Shown here: positions 23,427 through 32,061 of the stretch, one piece after another
How the letters are laid out: each line of letters starts with the position of its first letter
Numbering within the stretch: the stretch's first letter is position 1
DNA from: Pseudomonadota bacterium
GTDB lineage: Bacteria; Pseudomonadota; Alphaproteobacteria; Rhizobiales; Rhizobiaceae
DNA: 43,348 bases
Direction: 5' to 3'
Assembly: GCA_023387775.1 (NCBI GenBank)
Contig: JAEWHN010000183.1
Location: 1-43,348, forward strand
Program-made: the position numbers and the translations under genes
The notes under the pieces: generated by a model
Database searches by the model: none
What the model saw: the letters and a program-made list of their open reading frames with translations, nothing else
Told to the model about the DNA's origin: nothing

Positions 23427-23849
23427 TGCGGCTCTGGCCAGAAGCGGCTCCTCTCTGCGAAGTCTGCACATGTCCCGATTGGTGCCGGGAGTTGACCGTC
23501 CGATATTCGGACGAGCTTATCAGCAAGCGGCTGTCGGCCCAAACACAACATTTAGAGATCGACCCGGCAAGGACAGCTTATAGCGCGATCGAGCTGCCCC
23601 AAGATTTATATCTGCCGTACAACCGGGAGCATGCTATGTCGCGGTTGGGTGTTTTTCTGCCCTTCCTAATCACTCGTTCGATCGGCTTGGTCGCGCCATT
23701 TCGCGACGTTCAGCATCGCTGTCTTTCCCACACGACGGCTCAACGGCAAATCGTTGACCCTAGACGGACATTGCGACCAAGAGCATTGGTGGTGGCGGCA
23801 CGCGCTGGAATCATGTCTTGGTGCAGTTCCACATTCCCTTAAGGATCGA
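23427..23849. other. gene-free stretch before the glycosyltransferase
   Basis: No recognised gene. Open frames here lack homology I can name and good ribosome sites; the glycosyltransferase frame is open upstream of its chosen start but without glycosyltransferase character. Confidence 0.35.
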
Positions 23850-24863
23850 ATGTCCCACGCAATTAGTCTTGACCCGGCTCGTCTCTACTACACGCTGAAG
23901 GTCGCACCCTATGTCAGAGGCGAATTCGTCCGTGTCGGCGCAAAAGCTCCGCAGGTGCGTGTGCGTTATACCAATGCGGGCAATCCGCCGCGGGATGTGC
24001 TGATCGAACGATACGGGCAGCAGATTACGTTGGTTGTCGAATACGCCGCGGAGCGCCGCTTCACTTGGTCCATGCGGCGAATGGTTTGTGCCTATGCCTA
24101 TTGGTTGAGCCTGTGCCCGCCGGAGGTCAGACAGATCACCGTCAATGCGTCCGATGGTGACGTCGCCTCCAATGCCCAGTTCGCGGCCTCCGTACGCTTT
24201 CCGCAGCACGTTGGATTGCCCGACCCGCACTATTTCCAGAATCACGGTTTTGCGACCGAGCTGGAGATCGGCAAGTCTGCGCCACGCTGGGAGGATCGTT
24301 CTGATGACATCGTCTGGCGCGGCGGTATGAACGGATGCGGCTGGGTCAGCTTTTCGCCGCAAGACGTGGACAATCCGGCCGTGCTGCAAAGGCTTCGCAT
24401 GGTGATGCGGCTCAAGGACACGGGGGCAGACGTCCTGTTCGTCGAAATGCATCGGTCAGCAAGAGCCTTCAGTTCCCTTGCGTTCCGGCAAGGGTTGCTG
24501 GGCGAGCCGATTCCGGCTCGGAGCTGGCTTGGGCGCAAATTCGCGATCGATATCGATGGCTATACGAATACCTGGTCGAACCTCCTGATCCGCATGCTCT
24601 ATGGGTGCTGCGTGCTCAAGGTCGAGTCCCAGTTCGGCTACCGTCAATGGTACTATGACGAGCTCAAGCCCTTCGAACATTATGTGCCTGTAGCCGCCGA
24701 CATGGCAGACTTGGACGAAAAAATCGAATGGGTGCTAAGCCATAGTGTCGAGGCCAAGGCTATCGCGGAGCGCGGCCAGACGTTGGCGCGGACCCTGACA
24801 TTCGCAAGCCAGGCTCGCCGCGCGGCAGATATTATCGAGGAACACTGGGGCCGGGACATCTAA
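23850..24863 (+). CDS. GT90-family (CAP10/LPS-modifying) glycosyltransferase
   Basis: A 337-residue protein with the hallmark region of glycosyltransferase family 90. It contains [13 protein letters not shown], then the donor-site block [40 protein letters not shown] and [22 protein letters not shown]90 enzymes transfer xylose, glucose or mannose; bacterial ones modify lipopolysaccharide or other surface glycans. ATG at 23850 follows AAGGA; the upstream extension is not family-like. It converges on a UDP-xylose synthase gene with overlapping stop codons, so UDP-xylose is a plausible donor. No signal peptide, so it probably acts on the cytoplasmic face. Confidence 0.8.
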   Translation: MSHAISLDPARLYYTLKVAPYVRGEFVRVGAKAPQVRVRYTNAGNPPRDVLIERYGQQITLVVEYAAERRFTWSMRRMVCAYAYWLSLCPPEVRQITVNASDGDVASNAQFAASVRFPQHVGLPDPHYFQNHGFATELEIGKSAPRWEDRSDDIVWRGGMNGCGWVSFSPQDVDNPAVLQRLRMVMRLKDTGADVLFVEMHRSARAFSSLAFRQGLLGEPIPARSWLGRKFAIDIDGYTNTWSNLLIRMLYGCCVLKVESQFGYRQWYYDELKPFEHYVPVAADMADLDEKIEWVLSHSVEAKAIAERGQTLARTLTFASQARRAADIIEEHWGRDI

Positions 24864-25819
24864 GCGACAGGCTGAGCCGATTCTGCAAGCAGCTTCTCGA
24901 CATAAGCGATGGTGCGCTTAAGGCCTTCTCGAAGTGGAACACTCGGTGCCCAGCCCAGGGTTCGCATGGCCCTGGCAATATCCGGCCGTCGCTGACGCGG
25001 ATCATCGACGGGAAGCTGGCGATATACGACATGCGAGCGGGAATTCGTCAGCTCTATGATGAGGTCCGCAAGCTGCCGTATGGTGAATTCCTCAGGATTG
25101 CCGAGATTGATCGGCCCCGCAACGTCCATGCCGCTATCCATCATGGCCACCAAGCCCGCGACGAGGTCGTCGACATAGCAAAAGGATCGCGTCTGTGCGC
25201 CATCGCCATAGACGGTGATATCGCGACCCGAAAGCGCCTGAAGGATAAAATTGACGACGACGCGGCCATCTGCCGGATCCATGTTCGGGCCGTAAGTGTT
25301 GAAGATGCGGACGACTTTGATCTGCAGCGCGAATTGGCGGCGATAGTCGAAAAATACCGTTTCGGCGCTCCGCTTTCCTTCGTCGTAGCAGGCGCGCGGA
25401 CCAATTGGATTGACGTTGCCCCAGTAATTTTCAGGCTGGGGATGGAGATGCGGATCGCCATAAACCTCCGACGTCGATGCCTGTAGCACCGGGATATCCC
25501 GACACCTTGCCAGCTCAAGCATATTGAGCGCGCCGAGGACACTGGTCTTAAGCGTCGCGATTGGATCGGCCTGGTAATGCACCGGCGAGGCCAGGCAGGC
25601 CAGATTGTAGATCTGGTCGATGTCAAGTGTAACAGGGTGGGTAACGTCGTGTCGGCACAGCTGGAATGAGGGATTATCCAGGAAGTCGGCAATATTGCGT
25701 GGCGAGCCAGTGGAAAAATTGTCGAGGCAGATAACCTGATTTCCCTGCCCGAGCAGTTTTCGGCATAAATTGGAGCCCAGGAACCCTGCGCCGCCGGTGA
25801 CAAGAATTCGTTTGTTCAT
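24860..25819 (-). CDS. uxs: UDP-glucuronate decarboxylase (UDP-xylose synthase)
   Basis: A 319-residue short-chain dehydrogenase/reductase of the extended epimerase type. The NAD-binding glycine motif is [11 protein letters not shown], the catalytic site TSEVYGDP followed by YDEGKR (Tyr-x3-Lys). Family hallmarks are [33 protein letters not shown] and [10 protein letters not shown]. It oxidises and decarboxylates UDP-glucuronate and reduces the product to UDP-xylose. Start at 25819 begins [10 protein letters not shown]. Its stop overlaps that of the GT90 gene on the opposite strand. UDP-galacturonate decarboxylases and 4-epimerases are related, but SPVHYQ and the length favour UXS. Confidence 0.87.
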   Translation of the reverse strand: MNKRILVTGGAGFLGSNLCRKLLGQGNQVICLDNFSTGSPRNIADFLDNPSFQLCRHDVTHPVTLDIDQIYNLACLASPVHYQADPIATLKTSVLGALNMLELARCRDIPVLQASTSEVYGDPHLHPQPENYWGNVNPIGPRACYDEGKRSAETVFFDYRRQFALQIKVVRIFNTYGPNMDPADGRVVVNFILQALSGRDITVYGDGAQTRSFCYVDDLVAGLVAMMDSGMDVAGPINLGNPEEFTIRQLADLIIELTNSRSHVVYRQLPVDDPRQRRPDIARAMRTLGWAPSVPLREGLKRTIAYVEKLLAESAQPVA

Positions 25820-26352
25820 ACTAGCTTAGGCTCGTTTCTGTCACAGCTTGAAGCTGCTTATCGTGCATTGGACGGGCGTTCAATGCGTACGTATCTCCTT
25901 ACAGCATGTCCGCTTCTGGAAAATGGAGGGGCCGGGCGCAATGTCCGAGATCGGCGCGTTGCTGCCGTTCACTTCTTAGCAAACGCGAGGCTGCTTCGGG
26001 CTTCAAGCTGCCATCCGAGTCTTTCGCTCAGTATGTGTCTTGACCCTTGTTTTCGCCATCAATCAAAAGCCGACCACGCTTGATCCACTAAAGCGTCGCA
26101 CTGCAGCGAAAACAAAAGAAGTGGAGCGAAATTGCCACGCCTTTTCAAACGCTTAGCGGTCCATTATATTACCTCGACAGGCCACTAGAGGCCTCGGCAC
26201 GGGTCCTTCCGGGCGGATAAATCAATGCCGGGGGGCGCAACCCGGCGCATCGCCAGCGACAGGGTGAATTTTTTGGGAAGCCACCCTGGAGTCCAGCCAG
26301 AAGCCTGACCGCGTAAGCCTTTGATTGAGCGTTGATGTTGCGGGCCTGAGGG
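25820..26352. other. spacer between UXS gene and prophage remnant
   Basis: No gene supported. It holds the promoter side of the minus-strand UXS gene and a 73-bp inverted-repeat element at 26050-26122. The octamer GAGTCCAG occurs at 26289 and again at 26373 and 26406, near the methyltransferase gene. Confidence 0.4.
26050..26122. mobile_element. non-autonomous inverted-repeat element, short form (MITE-like)
   Basis: A 73-bp element with ends TTGTTTTCGCC and GCGAAAACAA plus AAGAAG. It is the first 23 bases and last 53 bases of the 256-bp element at 23171-23426 joined with a few bases lost, with about 4 substitutions. Same orientation as the long copy. The pair brackets the GT90 and UXS genes. 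Confidence 0.6.
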
Positions 26353-26390
26353 GTGGATCCAGCTGGATCCCGGAGTCCAGTTGGATCCAC
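26353..26390. promoter_or_regulatory. hairpin and palindrome cluster upstream of phage genes
   Basis: GTGGATCCA-G-CTGGA and TCCAG-T-TGGATCCAC form a 15-bp stem with one mismatch around TCCCGGAG. It contains the perfect palindrome GGATCCAGCTGGATCC. It lies 50-90 bp upstream of the methyltransferase start. Likely an operator or packaging-recognition site; the role is unproven. Confidence 0.5.
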
Positions 26391-26439
26391 CAGGGTCCAA
26401 CAGCAGAGTCCAGAAGCCACTTCCTAGCTTGGGGGCAGC

Positions 26440-27666
26440 ATGACCATCCAGTTCGCACCGGAAGCCATCGAGCAGTGGCCGCTTGAGCGGCTGAGGCCCT
26501 ATGCGAAGAACGCCAAGACGCATGGCCCCGACCAGGTTGCGAAGATCGCCGCCAGCATGGCCGAGTTCGGGTGGACGGTCCCGGTGCTGGTCTCGGCCGA
26601 GGGCGAGGTCATTGCCGGCCATGGCCGCATCCTGGCGGCCGGTGAGCTCGGGCTGGACCAGGCGCCGGTGATCGTGCTCGAGCATCTGAGCGAGGCGCAG
26701 CGGCGGGCCTATCGGATTGCCGACAACAAGCTCACCGAACTCGGCGGCTGGGACGACGGCCTGCTTTCCGAGGAGCTTCAGGCGCTGAGCGCCGACGGCT
26801 TTGATCTTGCCCTCACCGGTCTCGACGAGGCCGAGCTCGACCGGCTCCTGGGCGAGATTGGCGACAACACCGAAGCGGCGGCTGGCGAGGACGACATTCC
26901 CGAGCCGCCGGTCGAACCGGTCACCCGGGCAGGCGATCTCTGGGTTCTGGGTCGGCATCGGCTGCTCTGTGGCGATGCCACCGTGGCCACCGACGTCGAG
27001 CGGCTGCTGGATGGAGCGGTGCCGCATCTGATGGTGACCGATCCGCCTTATGGCGTCGACTATGATCCGCAGTGGCGCAACGCCTCAGGTATCTCCGCCA
27101 CGGCCAGGACCGGCAAGGTGGCGAATGACCACCGCGCCGACTGGCGCGAGGCCTGGGCGCTGTTTCCCGGAGATGTCGCCTATGTCTGGCATGCCGGTGT
27201 CCATGCCTCGACCGTGGCCGACAGTCTGGTCGCCGCCGGCTTCGGCATTCGCGCGCAGATCATCTGGGCCAAGCCGCGCCTGGTCTTGAGCCGCGGCCAC
27301 TATCACTGGCAGCACGAGCCGTGCTGGTATGCGGTCCGGGACGGCGCGACCGGCCACTGGCAGGGTGCCCGTGACCAGACCACGATCTGGGCGATCGGCA
27401 CTGGCGATCAGAGCGAGGACGGTGCCACCGTGCACGGCACGCAAAAGCCGGTCGAATGCATGCGCCGGCCGATCCTCAACAACAGCGCGTCGGGGGCTGC
27501 CGTCTACGAGCCGTTCTGCGGCTCCGGCACGACCATCATTGCCGCCGAGACCACCGGCCGCGCCGCGTTCGCCCTGGAGCTCGAGCCGCGCTACTGCGAT
27601 GTGGCGGTCGAGCGCTGGCAGCGGTTCACGGGCAGCCAGGCGGTGCGCCAGAGTTCGGGGGCATAG
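26440..27666 (+). CDS. phage ParB-domain fused to beta-class DNA N6-adenine methyltransferase
   Basis: A 408-residue two-domain protein. Residues 1-135 form a ParB/Srx-like domain (LRPYAKNAKTHGPDQVAKIA, VIAGHGRILAAGELG, RRAYRIADNKLTELGGW). The rest is a DNA adenine methyltransferase with motif IV DPPYGVDYDP before motif I EPFCGSGTTIIAA, the beta-class order, and TQKPVECM as usual for this family. Such fusions are typical of prophages and often sit just before terminase genes. ATG at 26440. Its stop touches the next gene. No restriction enzyme is adjacent, so it is probably an orphan, protective or regulatory methylase. Confidence 0.88.
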   Translation: MTIQFAPEAIEQWPLERLRPYAKNAKTHGPDQVAKIAASMAEFGWTVPVLVSAEGEVIAGHGRILAAGELGLDQAPVIVLEHLSEAQRRAYRIADNKLTELGGWDDGLLSEELQALSADGFDLALTGLDEAELDRLLGEIGDNTEAAAGEDDIPEPPVEPVTRAGDLWVLGRHRLLCGDATVATDVERLLDGAVPHLMVTDPPYGVDYDPQWRNASGISATARTGKVANDHRADWREAWALFPGDVAYVWHAGVHASTVADSLVAAGFGIRAQIIWAKPRLVLSRGHYHWQHEPCWYAVRDGATGHWQGARDQTTIWAIGTGDQSEDGATVHGTQKPVECMRRPILNNSASGAAVYEPFCGSGTTIIAAETTGRAAFALELEPRYCDVAVERWQRFTGSQAVRQSSGA

Positions 27667-27674
27667 TGGCCGTT

Positions 27675-28238
27675 ATGCAGGGCATGAGCGAGCGGCAGTA
27701 TGCGGCCCATGCCGGCGTTTCCCGCGGCGCCGTGCAGAAGGCGCGCCTTGCCGGCCGGCTGGTGCTGTTTGCCGACGGCTCGATCGATGCCGCCGGCTCG
27801 GACGCCCGCCGCGCGGCGATGACCGATCCGGCCAAGCAGCGCCCCTCGCCTGCCCGAGCCAAGCTGAAGCCGGTGCCGGAGGCGGCCCTGTCGGCCGTCG
27901 GCGAGACGCTGCGCGAGCAGGGCCTCTCGGCACCGGCCGTGGGGGGCTCCACAACCTTCCTGCAGGCCCGAACCGCCAACGAGGTGCTGAAGGCACAGGA
28001 ACGCCGCCTGAAGCTTCAGAAGCTGAAGGGCGAACTGGTTGCGCTCGATCGCGCCAAGATCCTGATGTTCCGGCTGGCGCGCGAAGAACGCGACGCCTGG
28101 GTGAACTGGCCGGGTCGGGTGGCCGCGGTGATGGCAGCCGAGCTTTCCGTCGATGCGGCTGCCATGCACGAGCTTCTCGAGCGCCAGGTGCGCACGCATC
28201 TTGCGGAGCTGGCCGATGTTCGCGCCGACTTCCGATGA
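27675..28238 (+). CDS. phage terminase small subunit-like protein
   Basis: A 187-residue protein starting MQGMSERQYAAHAGVSRGAV, a helix-turn-helix for DNA binding. A helical middle (ARTANEVLKAQERRLKLQKL) and a C-terminal part with WVNWPGRVAAVMAAELSVDA follow. Position between the methylase and the large terminase gives the call; small terminase subunits recognise the packaging site. A GTG at 27666 overlapping the methylase stop is an equally possible start. The 3' end overlaps the large subunit by 23 bp. Confidence 0.7.
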   Translation: MQGMSERQYAAHAGVSRGAVQKARLAGRLVLFADGSIDAAGSDARRAAMTDPAKQRPSPARAKLKPVPEAALSAVGETLREQGLSAPAVGGSTTFLQARTANEVLKAQERRLKLQKLKGELVALDRAKILMFRLAREERDAWVNWPGRVAAVMAAELSVDAAAMHELLERQVRTHLAELADVRADFR

Positions 28239-30228
28239 GCTGCCGGAAGAGCTGACCGGCTTTGCCGGCTTTGAGGAGCTGTGCGCCTCCTGGCGCGAGG
28301 GGCTGCGGCCCGACCCGTTCCTGACCGTCTCGGAATGGGCCGACAGGCACCGCATGCTGGCGGCCCGCGCCTCGGCCGAACCCGGCCGCTACCGCACCAG
28401 CCGCACCCCCTACATGCAAGAGATCATGGACTGCCTGTCGCCGGGCTCGGCCACCCAGCGCGTCGCCTTCATGAAGGCGGCGCAGGTCGGCGCCACCGAG
28501 GCCGGCAACAACTGGATCGGCTTTGTCATTCACCAGGCGCCCGGGCCGATGCTGGCGGTGCAGCCGACGGTCGAACTGGCCAAGCGCAACTCGCGCCACC
28601 GCATCGATCCGCTGATCGAGGAAAGCCCGGCGCTGCGGGACAAGGTCAAGCCGGCGCGCTCGCGCGATGCCGGCAACACCATGCTGTCGAAGGAATTTGC
28701 CGGCGGCATCCTGATCCTGACCGGGGCCAACTCCGCCGTCGGCCTGCGCTCGACCCCGGCCCGCTACATCTTTCTCGACGAGGTCGATGCCTATCCGGCC
28801 TCGGCCGATGACGAGGGCGATCCGGTGACGCTGGCCGAGTCGCGCTCGCTCACCTTCTCGCATCGCCGCAAGGTGTTTCTGGCCTCCACCCCGACCATCC
28901 GCGGGCTGTCGCGCATCGAGCGCGAATACGAGGCCTCCGACCAGCGTCGCTACCATGTCCCCTGCCCGGCCTGCGGCGTCATGCAGTGGCTGAGGTTTGA
29001 GCGGCTGCGCTGGGACAAGGGCAAGCCGGAAAGCGCCCGCTATCACTGCGCCGCCTGCGACGCTGCGATCGGCGAGCACAGCAAGACGGCCATGCTCCAG
29101 CAGGGCGAGTGGCGGGCAACGGCCACGGCAAGCGATGGCGCCACGGCCGGTTTCCATCTCTCGGCCCTCTATTCCCCGGCCGGCTGGCTGTCCTGGGCCG
29201 CGATCGCGCGCGCCTTCGAGGCGGCGCAAGGCTCCGAAGAATCGCTCAAAGCCTTCCGCAACACCATTTTGGGCGAGACCTGGGTCGAGACCGGCGAGGC
29301 GCCGGACTGGCAGCGTCTGCATGACCGCCGCGAGGCCTGGCCGGCCGGATCGGTCCCCGCGGGCGGGCTGTTCCTCACCGCAGGCGCCGATGTGCAGAAG
29401 GATCGCATCGAGGTCGATGTCTGGGCCTGGGGCCGCGGCCTGGAAAGCTGGCTCGTCGACCATGTCGTGCTCGACGGCGGCCCCGGCGACGCCGCCTGCT
29501 GGCAGGGTCTCGACCAGCTGCTGTCCCGCACCTGGCCAAGTGCCTCGGGCAAGGCGATGCGCATTCTCAGGCTGGCGATCGACACCGGCTATGAGGCGCC
29601 GGCCGTCTATGCCTGGGCCAGGCGATCCGGCGCCGCGCAGGTCGCGCCGATCAAGGGCGTCGAAAGCTTCAACCGCGCCAGTCCGGTCACCGGGCCGACC
29701 TATGTCGATGCGACGTCCCGGGGAAAACGCCTCCGCCGCGGCGCCAAGCTGTGGACCGTGGCCGGTTCAACCTTCAAGGCCGAGACCTACCGCTTTTTGC
29801 GCCTGCCGCGGCCAAGCGACGAGGAGCTCGACGCCGGAGCAACATACCCCGCCGGCACCGTTCACCTGCCCGCCTGGATCGACAGCGAGTGGTGCAAGCA
29901 GTTTGTCGGCGAGCAGCTGGTGACGGTCAGAACCAAGCGCGGCTTCTCGCGGCTGGAATGGCAAAAGCTCAGGGAGCGCAACGAGGCACTCGACTGCCGC
30001 GTCTACGCCCGTGCCGCCGCCTGGCTGATCGGCGCCGACCGCTGGCCCCCATCGCACTGGACCGATCTCCAGGCGGAGTTTGGCCTGCGGGCAGAGCCAC
30101 AGGTCGCAGCGCCAGAAGCGGGTCCTGAGGCCGCATTCAGTCCTTCAAATTCACCGCCTCAGACACACACGCTCAAAAACAGGCGGCGACAGGTGCGGCG
30201 CGTGCGGCGAAGCTCTTGGATGTCGTAG
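28216..30228 (+). CDS. phage terminase large subunit (GpA family)
   Basis: A 670-residue DNA-packaging motor. The N-terminal ATPase has the GpA-type Walker A region FMKAAQVGATEAGNNW and Walker B YIFLDEVDAYP, followed by FLASTPTIRGLSRIEREY and a zinc-binding pair CPACG ... CAAC. The C-terminal nuclease part includes LTAGADVQKDRIEV and WIDSEWCKQFVGEQL. Length is normal for the family, so the gene looks intact. ATG at 28216. No portal, capsid or tail gene follows, so the phage is a remnant. The last 75 codons are duplicated 1.5 kb downstream. Confidence 0.9.
   Translation: MFAPTSDELPEELTGFAGFEELCASWREGLRPDPFLTVSEWADRHRMLAARASAEPGRYRTSRTPYMQEIMDCLSPGSATQRVAFMKAAQVGATEAGNNWIGFVIHQAPGPMLAVQPTVELAKRNSRHRIDPLIEESPALRDKVKPARSRDAGNTMLSKEFAGGILILTGANSAVGLRSTPARYIFLDEVDAYPASADDEGDPVTLAESRSLTFSHRRKVFLASTPTIRGLSRIEREYEASDQRRYHVPCPACGVMQWLRFERLRWDKGKPESARYHCAACDAAIGEHSKTAMLQQGEWRATATASDGATAGFHLSALYSPAGWLSWAAIARAFEAAQGSEESLKAFRNTILGETWVETGEAPDWQRLHDRREAWPAGSVPAGGLFLTAGADVQKDRIEVDVWAWGRGLESWLVDHVVLDGGPGDAACWQGLDQLLSRTWPSASGKAMRILRLAIDTGYEAPAVYAWARRSGAAQVAPIKGVESFNRASPVTGPTYVDATSRGKRLRRGAKLWTVAGSTFKAETYRFLRLPRPSDEELDAGATYPAGTVHLPAWIDSEWCKQFVGEQLVTVRTKRGFSRLEWQKLRERNEALDCRVYARAAAWLIGADRWPPSHWTDLQAEFGLRAEPQVAAPEAGPEAAFSPSNSPPQTHTLKNRRRQVRRVRRSSWMS
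30004..30228 (+). repeat. terminase 3' end, first copy of a diverged direct repeat
   Basis: This part of the terminase gene matches 31694-31921 at roughly 85-90 percent by eye, from TACGCCC to the stop codon. The only length difference I see is a 3-base insertion in the second copy, so the reading frame is kept. Confidence 0.7.
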
Positions 30229-30688
30229 CAGAGCGCCGCGACGCCACGTCGCCCAACCACAGGGCAATCGGAAGCAACTGCCGACTGGTCAAGGTTCAGT
30301 CGCCAAGCTGCCAGGACAATTCCCGAATACGACCAACTGGCAACGTTCTCCGTCGTCATCAGCGACACCACTGGGCAGGTCGTTACGGTGATGGCAGCAG
30401 CCTCCACCGGTCGGGGCCGTCGCTATCGCCGCCATGGATTTACCAGAATTCACGGCATTTCCGGGCTTTCCGTTAGCGGGGATTCGCTGGAACATGAATG
30501 GCGCATGCTCCACATGAAAATGCCCGCCGAGGTGATGAAGCTCGACGGCCGCCGCGATGGTAACTCTAGGTCGTAAACCAATGAGAACGGCTGAAATGGA
30601 TGGCCTCCGGTCTGCCGGCTTTTGGACGGCCAGTTGCGAATAGCGGTCATTCACGAAGCGGATGCTTATCGGCTTGGTTGAGCTGGGT
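30229..30688. other. gene-free stretch after terminase
   Basis: No supportable gene. The expected next phage genes (head-tail joining, portal) are absent. Open frames on both strands look like antisense or chance frames. Confidence 0.4.
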
Positions 30689-30716
30689 TTGACAGAGACC
30701 AAAATGTATATACAAT
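30689..30716 (+). promoter_or_regulatory. strong sigma-70-type promoter with internal operator-like dyad
   Basis: TTGACA at 30689 and TACAAT at 30711 are separated by 16 bp. The perfect dyad TGTATATACA (30705-30714) overlaps the -10 element, an arrangement expected for repression by the ribbon-helix-helix protein encoded 29 bp downstream. Confidence 0.6.
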
Positions 30717-30744
30717 GTAGATATCTTTTTTGTGTGAGAGCGCC

Positions 30745-31038
30745 ATGTCAAAAAAAACCAACAAGGTGAAATCCAACAAGAAAGATGGTCAATTGCTGAT
30801 CCGTATCAGCATCGCAGAGCGCGAGCAGTTCCTCCAATTATGCGAACAGCTGGATACCAGTGCCGCGCGCGAGATCAGGCAGTTCATTCGTGGGTTCATC
30901 AAGCAGAACACACCGAACGAAGGCCGTAAAAGCAAGGAGACAATTGATGTCGAAGAAAGCCAAACCCGCCGCAGAAAAAAAGGTAATTTCTCTCCAGCAG
31001 GAGATCAAGAAGCGTCAGGCCAAAGTCGAGAAGCATGA
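30745..31038 (+). CDS. small ribbon-helix-helix-like DNA-binding protein
   Basis: A 97-residue basic protein. After a Lys-rich start (MSKKTNKVKSNKKDG) comes a ribbon-helix-helix-like segment: QLLIRISIAEREQFLQLCEQ, then LDTSAAREIRQFIRGFI. This is the pattern of plasmid or antitoxin-type repressors. ATG at 30745 is preferred over a GTG 15 bases upstream. A promoter with a dyad over its -10 element suggests autorepression. The last 30 codons overlap another gene in a different frame. It lies between the two terminase tails. Confidence 0.6.
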   Translation: MSKKTNKVKSNKKDGQLLIRISIAEREQFLQLCEQLDTSAAREIRQFIRGFIKQNTPNEGRKSKETIDVEESQTRRRKKGNFSPAGDQEASGQSREA

Positions 31039-31084
31039 GAAGAAGATCAAGGCACTGAAGAAGGCGGCGAAGAAGGCCGCGTAA
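30947..31084 (+). CDS. Lys/Ala-rich 45-residue protein overlapping the RHH gene
   Basis: It begins MSKKAKPAAEKKVISLQQEI and continues as an amphipathic, very basic helix ending KALKKAAKKAA. AAGGAG stands 6-11 bases before the ATG, the best ribosome site in this area. It overlaps the end of the RHH gene by 92 bp in another frame. A histone-like or partner-peptide role is possible but unproven. Confidence 0.5.
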   Translation: MSKKAKPAAEKKVISLQQEIKKRQAKVEKHEKKIKALKKAAKKAA

Positions 31085-31095
31085 GGCATGAGCAA

Positions 31096-31117
31096 GAGGC
31101 CGCCAATTGGCGGCCTC
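31096..31117 (+). terminator. perfect palindrome, probable terminator
   Basis: GAGGCCGCC-AATT-GGCGGCCTC is a perfect 22-bp palindrome 11 bp after the stop of the Lys-rich gene. Flanking GCAAG and CTTGC can lengthen the stem past a small bulge. No clear T-run follows, so termination efficiency is uncertain. Confidence 0.6.
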
Positions 31118-31337
31118 AACTTGCTGGCAAATCCTCGGCTATCATCAATAAACATACCGCCGCAACTTGCCAGGCCTCGGCGAGCTCGACTACGCAGTCG
31201 GAAAACCGCTATGCAAGCCGGGTGACTTTCCTTCCACCCCCATCCGCGCCGCAGTCGTAGAATGCGCGGCCGTTTGAAATTCAAATAAAAATCTCCATAT
31301 CACTGGCAACGACAGATTAGTATGGAGAACGCTTCCG

Positions 31338-31493
31338 TTGAGCAAAGTACAGATAGAAAGACCAGAAAGCCGCCATGAGCGCGTGGATCGTATTGCGCGT
31401 GAGCTTATACACGCAGAGCGCTCCGCACGAGATAAAAAGACTGCCAGATTGAGGGAAATGCGCCTGAAAATGGAACGAATGACATCGTCCTAG
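31338..31493 (+). CDS. small basic helical protein (rhizobial type)
   Basis: A 51-residue protein with TTG start at 31338 and GGAG 10 bases upstream. The sequence is almost wholly charged helix: RHERVDRIARELIHAERSAR, then DKKTARLREMRLKMERM. The pattern A-R-D-x-KTARLR-x-x-RL resembles a family of tiny uncharacterised proteins in rhizobia. No function known. The main doubt is the TTG start. Confidence 0.45.
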   Translation: MSKVQIERPESRHERVDRIARELIHAERSARDKKTARLREMRLKMERMTSS

Positions 31494-31693
31494 ACAATTC
31501 AACGCGCACCAGCGCCATAGAGGATTAATGCCTTGTGTTGGCTCGCCTGGGGCCCTCCAGCGTAGTGCGCTGTATGGGAGGGGCGGATGAGAGCAAGCGC
31601 TGCGGCTGTGCTCGTATCGATGGTGTTGTCAGGATATCAGCAGCACACCGCTCAGTCGGAAGTTCGGCAACCTCCAGCCGCATTCCTTCCGGT

Positions 31694-31921
31694 TACGCCC
31701 TTGCCGACGCCTGGCTGATCGGCGCCGACCGCTGGCCATCATCGCACTGGGCCGATCTCGAGGCAGAGTTTGGCCTACGTGCAGAGCCACCAGTCACAGC
31801 GAAGGAAGCGGGTACTGAGGCCGCATCATCCAGTCCTTCAGATTCACCGCCTCAGACACACACGCTCAAAAGCAGGCGGCGACAGGTGCGGCGCATCCGG
31901 CGAAGTTCTTGGATGGCGTAA
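31694..31921 (+). pseudogene. second, diverged terminase large-subunit C-terminus
   Basis: Encodes ADAWLIGADRWPSSHWADLE, AEFGLRAEPPVTAKEAGTEA and, to the stop, DSPPQTHTLKSRRRQVRRIR. It is the same as the end of the terminase at 28216-30228 apart from scattered substitutions and one added codon. The first 595 codons are missing. The in-frame divergence suggests it came from a second related prophage. Confidence 0.75.
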
Positions 31922-32061
31922 AGCGGCACACGAAGAGCAATCACGCCGGCAAGTTCCCGCCGCCTCTGCGTGTCCCATTCCAGCTCTCATGTCGAATTTC
32001 GCCGCACATTGTTGCGAAGCGTGTTCAGGCGCGCCGCCGAAACCGGCGACGCGCCGAGACC

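Noticed and set aside
27673..29463. 596-codon minus-strand frame
   Set aside because: Antisense to both terminase genes; low-complexity Ala/Gly/Arg pattern and no motif.
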